DNA of 64,000 nt from Pedobacter kyonggii (GCF_004310665.1 NZ_SIXF01000003.1:284326-348325); one strand, 5' to 3'; positions 1-8,354 are shown, counted from the stretch's first letter. Made by a program: numbers and translations. Notes: generated by a model from the letters alone, not told the origin.

Positions 1-279
1 TAAATAATAGTGCGCTCATCTATGCAATAATTTATAGAGCAAGATAATGATTTTATCAATATAAACTATTTTTATAGTTTAAAATAAATGGATCGTCACT
101 GCGAGGAGGAACGACGGAGATATGATCTCATAGAAAGAACGTCATCTCCTGGAGCATAGCGAAATGTTCCAAAGGAACTCCTTCGGAGGAGAGATCTATC
201 TTAATAGATTTCTCGGCTTCGTTGCGCTTCGCTCAAAATGACGATTTTTTTAAGGAAATCGTTTGCAACGACTATTTCT
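1..279. other. Intergenic, no gene; repeat relic
   Basis: No reading frame is supported here. From about 95 to 245 there is a degenerate copy of the interspersed repeat type seen elsewhere in the window. It has a GTCACTGCGAGGAGGAACGA start, an AAAGGAACTCCTTCGGAGGA core and an AAAATGACGA end. The first 90 bases are AT-rich with nothing recognisable. Confidence 0.6.
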
Positions 280-1500
280 TTATTTCTTTTTCAATTCTAT
301 CACCGTAATCTCCGGCCAGATACCAATCCTGCCCGAAAAGCCTAGAAAACCGAAGCCTCTATTTACGTTCAAATATCTTCCATTTTCGGTTTTAATACCC
401 GCCCAATGTTTATAACGGTATTTCACCGGACTCCATTTAATTCCAAAAGCTTCGATGCCAAACTGCATACCGTGTGTATGTCCGGCCAATGAAAGTTGGA
501 TTTTTGAAGGATAATTTTTTACCTGTGCATCCCAATGCGAAGGATCGTGAGATAACAGGATTTTAAAATCATCGACATTAGTGTTTTGCAAGGCTTTGTT
601 TAAGTCTCCACGTTCTCCAAAACCAATTCCCCAGTTTTCTATTCCTGCCAGTATAATTTTCTCGCCATTTTTATGCAATTCAACATGTTCATCCAATAAA
701 AGTTTAAAGCCAAGTTCTTTATGGTAAGCTTTTAACTGATTCAGGTTCTGTATTTTATCTGCTTCAGTTGGCCATTTAATATAATCGCCATAATCATGGT
801 TACCCAGAACAGAAAATTGTCCGAAAGGGGCTTTAATCTGCGAGAAATGACCGATGTAAGGTGCAATTTCTGATGAAGCATTATTCACTAAATCTCCGGT
901 AAAAACAAATAAATCGCTTTTTTGCGCATTAATCATATCAATGCCTTTTTGCACTGCTTTAGAGTTGGTAAAACTTCCGGCATGCACATCAGAGATCTGT
1001 GTTAAGGTAAAACCATCAAAACTTGCAGGCAGATCATCAAAATACAAAGTATGTTTAATTACGCGGTAAGCATATTTTCCTTGGGTAATGCCATAAGCAA
1101 ATAAGGCAATGGTTAAACAGAACATCACAAATGCAAAATCGACCCAGTAATTGCTACGGCCTAAAATGTGAAAACCTTCAGGCTGGAAATTAGTCGATAA
1201 ACCTAACAGCAAGCGGTAAATATCGCCGAGGAGGAGGAAAAAAGCGAAGACGAGCTCTGCGGCAAAGATGATTAAAAAAGCATGACTGATGATCTGGAAA
1301 AATCTGTTCATCCCCTGGATCCGCATCTGCTGTATGGCGTATAGCAAAGCAAAAGTTAGCCCCACAATAAAAACCCAGAAAATAGGACTGAGCCATGTAG
1401 ATTGATTAATGGTACCCAGGCCAGACAAAACATAAGCGTTAAGGGCAAAAAATATGATTGCAACTATAATGAACGGCAATAGATTGAGTTTTCTTTTCAT
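280..1500 (-). CDS. Membrane-anchored metallophosphoesterase
   Basis: A 406-residue protein of the calcineurin-like phosphoesterase superfamily (YaeI/YkuE-like). Four hydrophobic segments fill roughly residues 8-140. They are followed by a catalytic domain with the classical metal-binding blocks: SDVH (170-173), GDLVN (202-206), GNHD (233-236), SHDPSH (317-322) and GHTHG (340-344). All metal ligands expected for the family are present, so it should be an active dinuclear-metal phosphohydrolase. Whether the catalytic domain faces the cytoplasm or the periplasm cannot be decided from the sequence. Relatives act on phosphodiesters or lipid pyrophosphates; the substrate here is unknown. It is monocistronic and divergent from the Rrf2 gene. 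Confidence 0.9.
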   Translation of the reverse strand: MKRKLNLLPFIIVAIIFFALNAYVLSGLGTINQSTWLSPIFWVFIVGLTFALLYAIQQMRIQGMNRFFQIISHAFLIIFAAELVFAFFLLLGDIYRLLLGLSTNFQPEGFHILGRSNYWVDFAFVMFCLTIALFAYGITQGKYAYRVIKHTLYFDDLPASFDGFTLTQISDVHAGSFTNSKAVQKGIDMINAQKSDLFVFTGDLVNNASSEIAPYIGHFSQIKAPFGQFSVLGNHDYGDYIKWPTEADKIQNLNQLKAYHKELGFKLLLDEHVELHKNGEKIILAGIENWGIGFGERGDLNKALQNTNVDDFKILLSHDPSHWDAQVKNYPSKIQLSLAGHTHGMQFGIEAFGIKWSPVKYRYKHWAGIKTENGRYLNVNRGFGFLGFSGRIGIWPEITVIELKKK

Positions 1501-1701
1501 TATTAAAAATCTGTAAATCAGAATATGTGGTAAAAATAGAATTTAAACGTCGGTAATTAGCTACTGTTACGGTTACCGATTATTTTTACGCTCGTTTGAT
1601 TAAAGCGATTGTCGTTATTATGCGTTATATTTATGAATATGATAGTATGTTGAATTAAAATCAACTTCCTGTTGCATATTTTATAATTTACTTTCTTTTA
1701 T

Positions 1702-1709
1702 TAGCTTTG
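1702..1709 (+). promoter_or_regulatory. -7 box of the Rrf2 regulator gene
   Basis: TAGCTTTG fits the Bacteroidota -7 consensus TAnnTTTG and ends 7 bases before the ATG at 1717. Transcription would then start at or very near the start codon, so the mRNA may be leaderless. No convincing -33 TTTG lies at the usual distance. Confidence 0.5.
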
Positions 1710-1716
1710 TGCGAAT

Positions 1717-2163
1717 ATGCTGTCCAAAAAAACAAAATATGCCATAAAAGCGCTTGTTGCGCTTGGTAAAAATTTAGATAAACCACCAATGCAGATTTCG
1801 AAGATTGCAGAGGAGGAGCATATCCCGAAAAAATTCCTGGAGCAAATTCTGCTCGATCTGCGTAATGCTGGCTTTTTATACAGCAAAAAAGGTGCAGGCG
1901 GTGGCTATAGCTTAAATAAAAAACCTGAAGAGATTTTATTGGTACACGTAATGCGCGTAACTGATGGGCCTATTGCTATGGTTCCCTGTGCAAGTTTAAA
2001 TTTTTACCACAAATGTGATGAATGTGTAGACGAGAAAACATGTGGAATAAGAAGTGCATTTATCGATGTTAGAGATGCTACCCTTAAGGTTTTAACCGAA
2101 ACCAGCATTGCTGATGTAATTGGTAGAGAGGATAATCTGAAAATCGGCATCGTTAATTTATAA
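1717..2163 (+). CDS. Rrf2-family transcriptional regulator (IscR/CymR-like)
   Basis: A 148-residue winged-helix regulator of the Rrf2 family. The N-terminal half has the typical LSKKTKYAIKAL start and the recognition region with a GAGGGYSL wing (about residues 59-66). Four cysteines (C91, C100, C103, C109) lie where IscR-type members carry their Fe-S ligands, so it may sense Fe-S or redox status rather than act as a plain CymR. It is the first gene before the sulfate assimilation operon, although about 690 bp of repeat-rich DNA separates it from that promoter. I infer that it controls the shared 38-bp promoter/operator at 2855 and 13192; that is untested. Confidence 0.9.
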   Translation: MLSKKTKYAIKALVALGKNLDKPPMQISKIAEEEHIPKKFLEQILLDLRNAGFLYSKKGAGGGYSLNKKPEEILLVHVMRVTDGPIAMVPCASLNFYHKCDECVDEKTCGIRSAFIDVRDATLKVLTETSIADVIGREDNLKIGIVNL

Positions 2164-2854
2164 TATTTTTTAAAAATTTCTTTTACTTCTCTTGCAGTCA
2201 GTTGTGGCTGTATCATATGTTGTAATTCCATTTGAATTTGTCACGTTGTCCAAAGGACTCCTACGGAGAGCTTGTCGAAAGGCTGTGAGGCATTTAAACA
2301 AGTCCATTGACAGGCTCTGGATGACAAGTCTATAATTATGATACACTTGCTTTCTTGCTAATCAGGCCTTGATGGTTTTAGTATAGTACTTAGGTTCACT
2401 CAGGTAACTTAGGTGGTTGATATTTTTTGGAAAGGAGGGTTCTGTACGTTTCGGATCTGATAGTCCTGCTACCGCTGCAAGTCCTCGCTCATTCTTCGCT
2501 GTGGGCTTTCCGCTATATCAGGTTTATTTAGCAAAGACTTCCGAAGTTTCAAAGGAGCATAACGCAGGCTAAATCGGAAGTCTGATGATATACGCCATAA
2601 TTTCGCGTTAGGGATTGTAAGGGTTCAGTGCCGATCCTTCATCGGTACCGGAGCGCAGCGCAGCCCTGCAAAGCCCGACCCTTGCGTAGCTTGGGGAACG
2701 CCCAAATCAGTTAGCAGTTTTCAATTTTCAGTTAGCAGTTTTAAGCTAATAATTAAAGAATTTAACTTATAGATTTCTCCTCCGAAGGAGTTCCTTTGGA
2801 ACATTTCGCTACGCTCCAGTCGAAATGACGTTTTATTTATGTAAATTTTTTCAT
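2164..2854. other. Gene-free region made of interspersed repeats
   Basis: No coding sequence is supported. It holds a short palindromic repeat (about 2238-2330, with CAAAGGACTCCTACGGAGAG), the first copy of a ~285-bp repeat (2426-2710), and another short relic (2770-2828, with CTCCTCCGAAGGAGTTCCTT). Confidence 0.6.
2426..2710. repeat. ~285-bp interspersed repeat, copy A (inverted to 17420-17705)
   Basis: The reverse complement of 17420-17705 aligns with this segment along its whole length. The best preserved blocks are a ~100-base run ending in GGGGAACGCCCAAATCAG, with GATCCTTCATCGGTACCGGA inside it, and GCTAAATCGGAAGTCTGATG in the middle. There is no reading frame through it. Similar sequences recur in intergenic regions of related genomes as far as I recall; the function is unknown to me. 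Confidence 0.75.
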
Positions 2855-2892
2855 AATAAATTACGACTATTCCTATATACTTTATATATTTG
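2855..2892 (+). promoter_or_regulatory. Promoter/operator of the sulfite reductase operon
   Basis: The segment ends in TATATTTG (2885-2892), a match to the Bacteroidota -7 box TAnnTTTG. It is identical at 35 of 38 positions to 13192-13229 in front of the second SUMT gene, although the sequences around both blocks are unrelated. The inner ATTCCTATA resembles half of CymR/Rrf2-type operators, so the block probably contains both promoter and repressor site. The transcription start should lie near 2899, giving a leader of about 150 nt. Confidence 0.75.
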
Positions 2893-2932
2893 GCATATGA
2901 ATTTCAATTTTATACCTAACAAATTAATCGCT

Positions 2933-2965
2933 ATGCAAATAATGTGTTGTTGTAAAACGCAGTAA
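2933..2965 (+). CDS. Putative cysteine leader peptide MQIMCCCKTQ
   Basis: A 10-codon reading frame inside the leader RNA of the sulfite reductase operon: ATG at 2933, three consecutive TGT (Cys) codons at 2945-2953, stop TAA at 2963-2965. It is followed by an intrinsic-terminator-like hairpin (3002-3032). Three Cys in ten codons directly before a cysteine biosynthesis operon is the design of an amino-acid attenuator. A ribosome stalled at the Cys codons would leave 2967-2972 (AGGAGC) free to pair with 3005-3010 (GCTTCT) and break the terminator. A ribosome reaching the stop codon would cover 2967-2972 and permit termination. It is too short for ordinary gene callers and translation is not proven. 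Confidence 0.65.
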   Translation: MQIMCCCKTQ

Positions 2966-3001
2966 TAGGAGCCTACAGATAATTTTAAGTATAAAATATG
3001 G

Positions 3002-3032
3002 AATGCTTCTCGGTAATAGGGGAGCATTTTTT
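3002..3032 (+). terminator. Attenuator hairpin in the sulfite reductase leader
   Basis: AATGCTTCTC (3002-3011) pairs over its full 10 bp (three G-U) with GGGGAGCATT (3019-3028) around a 7-base loop, and four further T follow. It sits only 20 bases before the ATG of the sulfite reductase gene and after its promoter, so it can only act as a conditional terminator. The 5' arm can pair alternatively with 2967-2972. Confidence 0.7.
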
Positions 3033-3052
3033 GAATAAAGCTAACAACACAT

Positions 3053-5143
3053 ATGCAAAGTTTCAGAACAGAACTCGAAAATCCAATTGTCGAGCAGGAC
3101 ATTATCGATTTAGAGAATAAGATTAAAGCTTTTAGAGATGGAACCATCCACGACGAAAAGTTTAGAAGCCTCCGTTTAGCACGCGGTGTTTACGGGCAAA
3201 GACAACCTGGCGTACAAATGGTGCGTATTAAATTGCCTTTTGGTAAGGTAACTTTTAAGCAGTTGTTACGTATTGCAGATATTGCTGATGAGTATGGAAG
3301 TGGAAATTTACACTTAACCACCCGTCAGGATATTCAGATTCACTATGTGAGTTTAGACCGTACACCAGAGCTTTGGGCTAAATTAGAGCAGGATGATATT
3401 ACGCTTCGCGAGGCTTGTGGAAATACAGTACGTAACGTAACGGCTTCTCCAAATTCTGGGATCGATGCTGAAGAACCTTTTGATGTTTCACCTTATGCAC
3501 AGGCGGTGTTTGCTTACTTTTTGCGTAACCCGATCTGTCAGGAAATGGGAAGAAAGATCAAAATTTCATTTTCTTCAAGTGATAGAGATACTGCGTTTAG
3601 CTACATTCACGATTTAGGTTTTATTCCTAAAATTAATGAAAATGGCGAACGTGGATTTAAAGTTTTGTTTGCTGGTGGTTTAGGTGCACAGCCATTTTTG
3701 GCCAATGCGGTAAACGAATTTTTGCCTGAAGATCAGTTAATTCCGTTTACAGAATCTGTCCTTCGCGTGTTCGACCGTTATGGCGAACGTACCAACCGTA
3801 ACAAAGCACGTTTAAAATACCTGGTTCAGAAATTAGGTTTAGAAGAAGTTTTACGTTTGGTTGCCGAAGAGCGTATTGCCAACAAAGTAAAAACCTTTAA
3901 AATAGATATTAATACTGTGCCACAGCCAACTTTGCCTTTAGCGCAAGAGTACCCTGCGGTAGAAATATTAAACGAAGCCCATTACAAGCACTGGTTAGCC
4001 ACTAACGTAATTGAGCAGAAACAAGCGGGGTTTTATGGCGTTTATGTGAAAGTTCAGGTAGGCGATATCAAAACAGATAAAGCAAGAGCTTTTGTTGATG
4101 CCATCAGGTTATATGTGGCTGATGAAATCAGGATTACCCAAAACCAGGGCTTGCTGTTAAAGTTTGTACGCAAAGAAGCATTACCTTCTTTATATGCTGC
4201 TCTAAATAAAATTGGTTTTACTACGGCAGGTTTTGATAGTTTGGCCGATATTACCACCTGTCCTGGTACCGATACCTGTAATTTGGGTATTTCGAATTCA
4301 ATGACCTTGGCCGAAGTTTTGGAAGAGGTAATTTATACCGATTTCCCTGAATTTATCTACGAGAAAAATATCAAGATTAAAATCAGTGGGTGTATGAACT
4401 CTTGCGGTCAGCATGGTTTGGCTGAGATTGGTTTCCACGGAAGTTCGGTAAAAGCTGAAGGCAAAGTTGTTCCCGCAGTTCAGGTGATGTTGGGCGGTGG
4501 TACTGTAGGTAATGGTGTGGGTAGAGTAGCAGAACGTGTAATTAAAGTACCTTCTAAACGGGCAACAAGTGTTTTACATTTCATTTTAAATGATTTTAAA
4601 GCCAATAACCTGAAGGATGAGAGCTTTCACCAATATTATGATAGAAAAGGTAAAGATCATTTTTATCAGTTGCTAAAACCATTGGCCGATTTAACAAACC
4701 TTAAAACAGAAGAATTTGTAGATTGGGGACATGTAGAAGAGTTTGTAACTGCAATTGGTGTAGGCGAGTGTGCCGGTGTTGTAATTGATTTGGTAGCTAC
4801 CTTGTTATTAGAAGCCGATGAAAAATTCGATTGGGCGAAACAAAACCTGGAAAAAGCCGCTTATGCAGATGCCATTTACCATACTTACAGCACTTTTGTA
4901 AGCGCTGCAAAATCTTTACTATTAGATAAAGGCGTAAACAGCAGCACACAGGTAGGTGTAATTCGTGAATTTGATAACCACTATGTAGAAACAGGAGAAT
5001 TTAATTTATCGACCAATTTTTCAGACCTGGTTTTACAGATTAACAAAAACGAACCAACAGCCGAGTTTGCTCAGAAATATTTTGAAGAAGCAAATCAATT
5101 TTTAAATCAGATTAAGGAAAAAAGGGCGGTATTAGCGAAATAA
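3053..5143 (+). CDS. Siroheme sulfite/nitrite reductase with C-terminal HEPN-like domain
   Basis: A 696-residue protein. Residues 1 to about 510 form the duplicated ferredoxin-like plus siroheme/4Fe-4S fold of the NirA/CysI family. The cluster ligands are visible as CPGTDTC (C403, C409) and CMNSC (C447, C451). The assimilatory operon context (SUMT, CysH, CysD, CysN) argues for sulfite to sulfide with six electrons, probably from ferredoxin. After the reductase core comes an extra segment; its last ~115 residues (about 575-690, DAIYHTYSTFVSAAKSLLL) look like a HEPN domain, which is unusual on a reductase. Such fusions occur in Bacteroidota proteins as far as I know; the role of the extra domain is unclear. 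First gene of the operon and probably controlled by the attenuator just upstream. Confidence 0.88.
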   Translation: MQSFRTELENPIVEQDIIDLENKIKAFRDGTIHDEKFRSLRLARGVYGQRQPGVQMVRIKLPFGKVTFKQLLRIADIADEYGSGNLHLTTRQDIQIHYVSLDRTPELWAKLEQDDITLREACGNTVRNVTASPNSGIDAEEPFDVSPYAQAVFAYFLRNPICQEMGRKIKISFSSSDRDTAFSYIHDLGFIPKINENGERGFKVLFAGGLGAQPFLANAVNEFLPEDQLIPFTESVLRVFDRYGERTNRNKARLKYLVQKLGLEEVLRLVAEERIANKVKTFKIDINTVPQPTLPLAQEYPAVEILNEAHYKHWLATNVIEQKQAGFYGVYVKVQVGDIKTDKARAFVDAIRLYVADEIRITQNQGLLLKFVRKEALPSLYAALNKIGFTTAGFDSLADITTCPGTDTCNLGISNSMTLAEVLEEVIYTDFPEFIYEKNIKIKISGCMNSCGQHGLAEIGFHGSSVKAEGKVVPAVQVMLGGGTVGNGVGRVAERVIKVPSKRATSVLHFILNDFKANNLKDESFHQYYDRKGKDHFYQLLKPLADLTNLKTEEFVDWGHVEEFVTAIGVGECAGVVIDLVATLLLEADEKFDWAKQNLEKAAYADAIYHTYSTFVSAAKSLLLDKGVNSSTQVGVIREFDNHYVETGEFNLSTNFSDLVLQINKNEPTAEFAQKYFEEANQFLNQIKEKRAVLAK

Positions 5144-5247
5144 GATTTGAGACAATAGATATGAGATTTGAGAAATGCAGACGCTAAGCGCCATGCGCCA
5201 AATAACTCTTCATCCAGTCATTCAAAATTCAATAATTAAAAAGAAAC

Positions 5248-6018
5248 ATGGTTAATCAAAATAAAGAATCAAAAATAACCCTTTTAGGTGCTGGTCCTGG
5301 AGATCCTGATTTATTGACATTAAAAGGGGTTAAAGCGTTGCAAACTGCTGATGTGGTTTTGTACGATGCCTTAACCAATGAAGCTTTATTGGAGCATGCT
5401 CCGGCAGACGCCATTAAAGTTTATGTAGGAAAACGTTCAGGTGAGCATTCTTATCCTCAGGATACCATTAATAAATTAATGATCGATTATGCCTTAAACT
5501 ATGGTCACGTAGTGCGTTTAAAAGGTGGCGATCCGTTTGTTTTTGGTAGGGGATATGAAGAGTTGGATTATGCTGCGTCTTATAGCATTCCGGTAAGTGT
5601 AATCCCGGGTATTTCGAGTTCTATCGGTGTACCAGGCTTGCAGCAGATTCCGGTTACACACCGCGGCATGAGCGAAAGCTTTTGGGTAATTACCGGAACT
5701 ACCACTTCTGGGGAAGTTTCAGCAGATATTTATCAGGCTGCATATTCTAATGCGACTGTTGTGGTGCTTATGGGACTTAAAAAATTACCTAAAATTGTGG
5801 AGATTTTTAAAGCTGCAGGTAAACACCATTTACCAACCGCAGTGGTTCAGAACGGATCGGCAGAAGATGAAAGATTGGTTGTTGGCGTGGTTGAAACCAT
5901 AGAAGGTTTAGTGCAACAAGAAAATATTAAGGCACCTGCTTTATTAATTTTTGGAGAAGTTGTATCATTACATCCATCATTTAAGAAATTAATTAAACAA
6001 TATGCAAGTATTGCCTAA
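5248..6018 (+). CDS. cobA: Uroporphyrinogen-III C-methyltransferase (SUMT)
   Basis: A 256-residue tetrapyrrole methylase that makes precorrin-2 from uroporphyrinogen III with two SAM, the first step to siroheme. The family signatures are intact: GAGPGDPDL (14-22), RLKGGDPFVFGRG (about 90-102), PGISS and the IPVTHRG block. It serves the sulfite reductase encoded 104 bp upstream, whose prosthetic group is siroheme. The 3' end overlaps the next gene by 17 bp, suggesting translational coupling with precorrin-2 dehydrogenase. Length is normal for a stand-alone SUMT. A divergent paralogue lies at 13269. Confidence 0.93.
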   Translation: MVNQNKESKITLLGAGPGDPDLLTLKGVKALQTADVVLYDALTNEALLEHAPADAIKVYVGKRSGEHSYPQDTINKLMIDYALNYGHVVRLKGGDPFVFGRGYEELDYAASYSIPVSVIPGISSSIGVPGLQQIPVTHRGMSESFWVITGTTTSGEVSADIYQAAYSNATVVVLMGLKKLPKIVEIFKAAGKHHLPTAVVQNGSAEDERLVVGVVETIEGLVQQENIKAPALLIFGEVVSLHPSFKKLIKQYASIA

Positions 6019-7513
6019 CCAACCTGATAATGCAGCATCTTTTTCTGAAGAAGAAAAAGGTAACCAGCTCTTTCCAGTTTTTGTAAAGCTGAACAAGCTG
6101 CGTACATTATTAATTGGTGCAGGAAATATTGGGCTCGAGAAATTAACTGCGATCGTAAATAATAGCCATAGTGCTACCATTACCATTGTTGCAGAGATCG
6201 TATCACCAGAAGTTTATGCGCTTATCGCAAATTATCCGCTGATAAAAGTTAAACAGAAAAGTTTCGATGTGGATGATCTGAATGACATTGACATCGTTTT
6301 CGCAGCAACCAATAACAATATTTTAAATGAAGAGATCAGAAGGGTGACGCATGAGCGTGGCCTGTTGATCAACGTGGCTGATAAGCCAGAACTTTGCGAT
6401 TTCTATCTGGGGTCAATTGTTCAAAAGGGCGATTTAAAGATTGCCATTTCTACAAACGGCAAATCGCCAACTATTGCCAAACGTTTAAAGCAGATTTTAA
6501 ACGAAGGTTTACCTGCAGAACTGGATGAAACCTTGCAGAATATGAGTGCTTTGCGCCAAACCCTAAACGGCGATTTTTCTGCAAAGGTTAAAAAACTGAA
6601 TAAGGTTACCAAAAGTTTAATTAACCCTAAAAAAAGTTTTGCTGAGCAGAATATTAAATGGTTAATCTGGGCGGCCTCAGTTTTACTAATTGGTGCTATC
6701 GGGTTTTCTTTGTGGAATACCGAACCAGAATTTCAGACTTTCCTGATCAATATTGATCCTTTATTCTATTGGTTTTTAGGTGCTGGGTTTTTATTCGCAT
6801 TAATTGATGGTGCAATTGGCATGTCGTATGGTGTTACCACTGCATCGTTCTCATTAGCAATGGGTTTACCTCCGGCATCGGCAAGTATGGCCATCCACAT
6901 TTCTGAGGTAATGAGCAATGGAATTGCAGGGTGGATGCATTACCGTATGGGTAACGTAAATTGGAAACTATTCAAAATTTTAATCCTTCCAGCCGTAATC
7001 GGAGCAGTTTTAGGTGCCTATATTCTTTCTTCATTAGAACATTATAGTGCTTATGTGAAGCCTATTGTGGCGATTTACACCTTGTTTTTAGGCGGAATCA
7101 TTTTAATGAAAGCTTTCAATGTGAAAAGAAAAAAAGCCGATCAAAAAATTAAAAAAATTGGTTTATTGGGTTTTGTTGGTGGTTTTATCGATGCTGCCTT
7201 TGGTGGGGGCTGGGGTTCAATCGTATTATCAAGCTTAATTGCTGGCGGCAGGCATCCATTGTTTTCTTTGGGTACCGTAAAAATCAGCCGCTTTTTTATC
7301 GCCACCTTAAGTTCGCTTACATTTTTCACCATGTTAGGTGGCAAACATTGGGAAGCTGTTGTAGGCTTGATTATTGGTAGTGCAATTGCATCGCCGATTG
7401 CTGCAAAAGTATCGAACAAAATTTCTGCAAAAACCATTATGGTTGCCGTGGGGATTATTGTAATGATTGTAAGCTTACGCAGCGTTATTATGTTTATTTT
7501 AAAATTAATTTAG
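6002..7513 (+). CDS. Precorrin-2 dehydrogenase fused to TSUP (TauE/SafE) transporter
   Basis: A 503-residue fusion. Residues about 20-215 are a CysG-N/Met8p-type siroheme synthase domain with the nucleotide-binding GAGNIGLEK, the ADKPELCDF block and AISTNGKSP; these enzymes oxidise precorrin-2 and often insert iron. Residues about 220-503 contain roughly eight hydrophobic segments with the TSUP/TauE signature (GAIGMSYGVTT and GFIDAAFGGGWG repeats), a family that moves sulfite, sulfate or related anions. No other sulfate transporter is encoded in this operon, so the membrane half is a good candidate for oxyanion uptake or sulfite export. The start at 6002 overlaps cobA and the stop overlaps the GTG before the cysH start. 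The sequence is continuous and shows no sign of a frameshift. Confidence 0.85.
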   Translation: MQVLPNQPDNAASFSEEEKGNQLFPVFVKLNKLRTLLIGAGNIGLEKLTAIVNNSHSATITIVAEIVSPEVYALIANYPLIKVKQKSFDVDDLNDIDIVFAATNNNILNEEIRRVTHERGLLINVADKPELCDFYLGSIVQKGDLKIAISTNGKSPTIAKRLKQILNEGLPAELDETLQNMSALRQTLNGDFSAKVKKLNKVTKSLINPKKSFAEQNIKWLIWAASVLLIGAIGFSLWNTEPEFQTFLINIDPLFYWFLGAGFLFALIDGAIGMSYGVTTASFSLAMGLPPASASMAIHISEVMSNGIAGWMHYRMGNVNWKLFKILILPAVIGAVLGAYILSSLEHYSAYVKPIVAIYTLFLGGIILMKAFNVKRKKADQKIKKIGLLGFVGGFIDAAFGGGWGSIVLSSLIAGGRHPLFSLGTVKISRFFIATLSSLTFFTMLGGKHWEAVVGLIIGSAIASPIAAKVSNKISAKTIMVAVGIIVMIVSLRSVIMFILKLI

Positions 7514-7515
7514 TG

Positions 7516-8217
7516 ATGGAGAACCTAGAGGAGATAAAAGCAGCACTGGCAGGTTTAAGTACAATTGATAAATTGAAATTTTTGGCAGATAAATATGCCG
7601 ATCGTATTATATTTTCAACCAGTTTTGGCTGGGAAGATCAGGCGATTACGCATTTAATTTTTTCAAATAATATTCCAATCAAGGTTTTTACTTTAGAAAC
7701 CGGACGTCTGTTTCCCGAAACTTATTACGTTTGGAACCGTACTCTGGAAATTTATAACAAACCAATTCATGCCTATTATCCGCAGAATGAACTGTTGCAG
7801 GATATGGTAAATACAAAAGGCCCAAGCAGCTTTTACGAATCGGTAGAAAATAGAAAAGAATGCTGTTACATCCGTAAAATCGAACCTTTAAAAAGAGCAT
7901 TAAAAGGTAATGAGATATGGGTAACAGGAATCAGGGCCGATCAAAGTGCAAACCGCGAAGATATGCACGATTTAGAATGGGACGAAGGGAACCAATTGAT
8001 CAAATTCCATCCCATATTCGATTGGACTTTAGAGGATGTGAAAGCATACATTAAAGAAAACAACATTGTTTACAATACCCTGCACGATAAAGGTTTTCCA
8101 AGTATCGGTTGCGCCCCATGTACAAGAGCAGTACAGCCAGGCGAAGATTTTAGGGCCGGAAGATGGTGGTGGGAAGACCAGAGTAAAAAAGAATGCGGCT
8201 TGCATGCAGCATCCTAA
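7516..8217 (+). CDS. cysH: Phosphoadenylyl/adenylyl-sulfate reductase
   Basis: A 233-residue thioredoxin-dependent reductase that converts APS (or PAPS) to sulfite. The four cysteines of a 4Fe-4S cluster are present (CC at 116-117, CxxC at 199-202) together with the catalytic C227 in the ECGLH tail. This is the hallmark of APS-using enzymes, and no cysC kinase is seen here, which fits. I place the start at the ATG at 7516; a GTG directly before it (7513) overlaps the stop of the upstream gene and is less likely. The product feeds the sulfite reductase at the head of the operon. Confidence 0.92.
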   Translation: MENLEEIKAALAGLSTIDKLKFLADKYADRIIFSTSFGWEDQAITHLIFSNNIPIKVFTLETGRLFPETYYVWNRTLEIYNKPIHAYYPQNELLQDMVNTKGPSSFYESVENRKECCYIRKIEPLKRALKGNEIWVTGIRADQSANREDMHDLEWDEGNQLIKFHPIFDWTLEDVKAYIKENNIVYNTLHDKGFPSIGCAPCTRAVQPGEDFRAGRWWWEDQSKKECGLHAAS

Positions 8218-8229
8218 CGGCGCAAAAGT

Positions 8230-8354
8230 CGTCATTGCGAGGCTGGGTAGGAGCGAGCCGAAGCAATCTTTTTGAGAAATAGAATAAAACAAATGTCATT
8301 ACGAAAAGCAAGATAGATTGCCGCGTCGGCAGAAAAAGCCTCCTCGCAATGACG
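8230..8354. repeat. 125-bp palindromic (REP-like) element
   Basis: Perfect 13-bp terminal inverted repeats, CGTCATTGCGAGG at 8230-8242 and CCTCGCAATGACG at 8342-8354, enclose AAGCAATCTT/AGATTGC inverted sequences. The element lies inside the cysH-cysD spacer. A related 95-bp element is at 19781-19875 and a relic at about 95-245. Confidence 0.75.

Noticed and set aside
2893-3052. Known SAM or cobalamin riboswitch in the sulfite reductase leader
   Set aside because: I see no recognisable aptamer core; the Cys-codon frame and terminator explain the leader better.
8066-8275. Frames overlapping the cysH end and the REP-like element (both strands)
   Set aside because: They overlap cysH out of frame and owe their openness to the palindrome.
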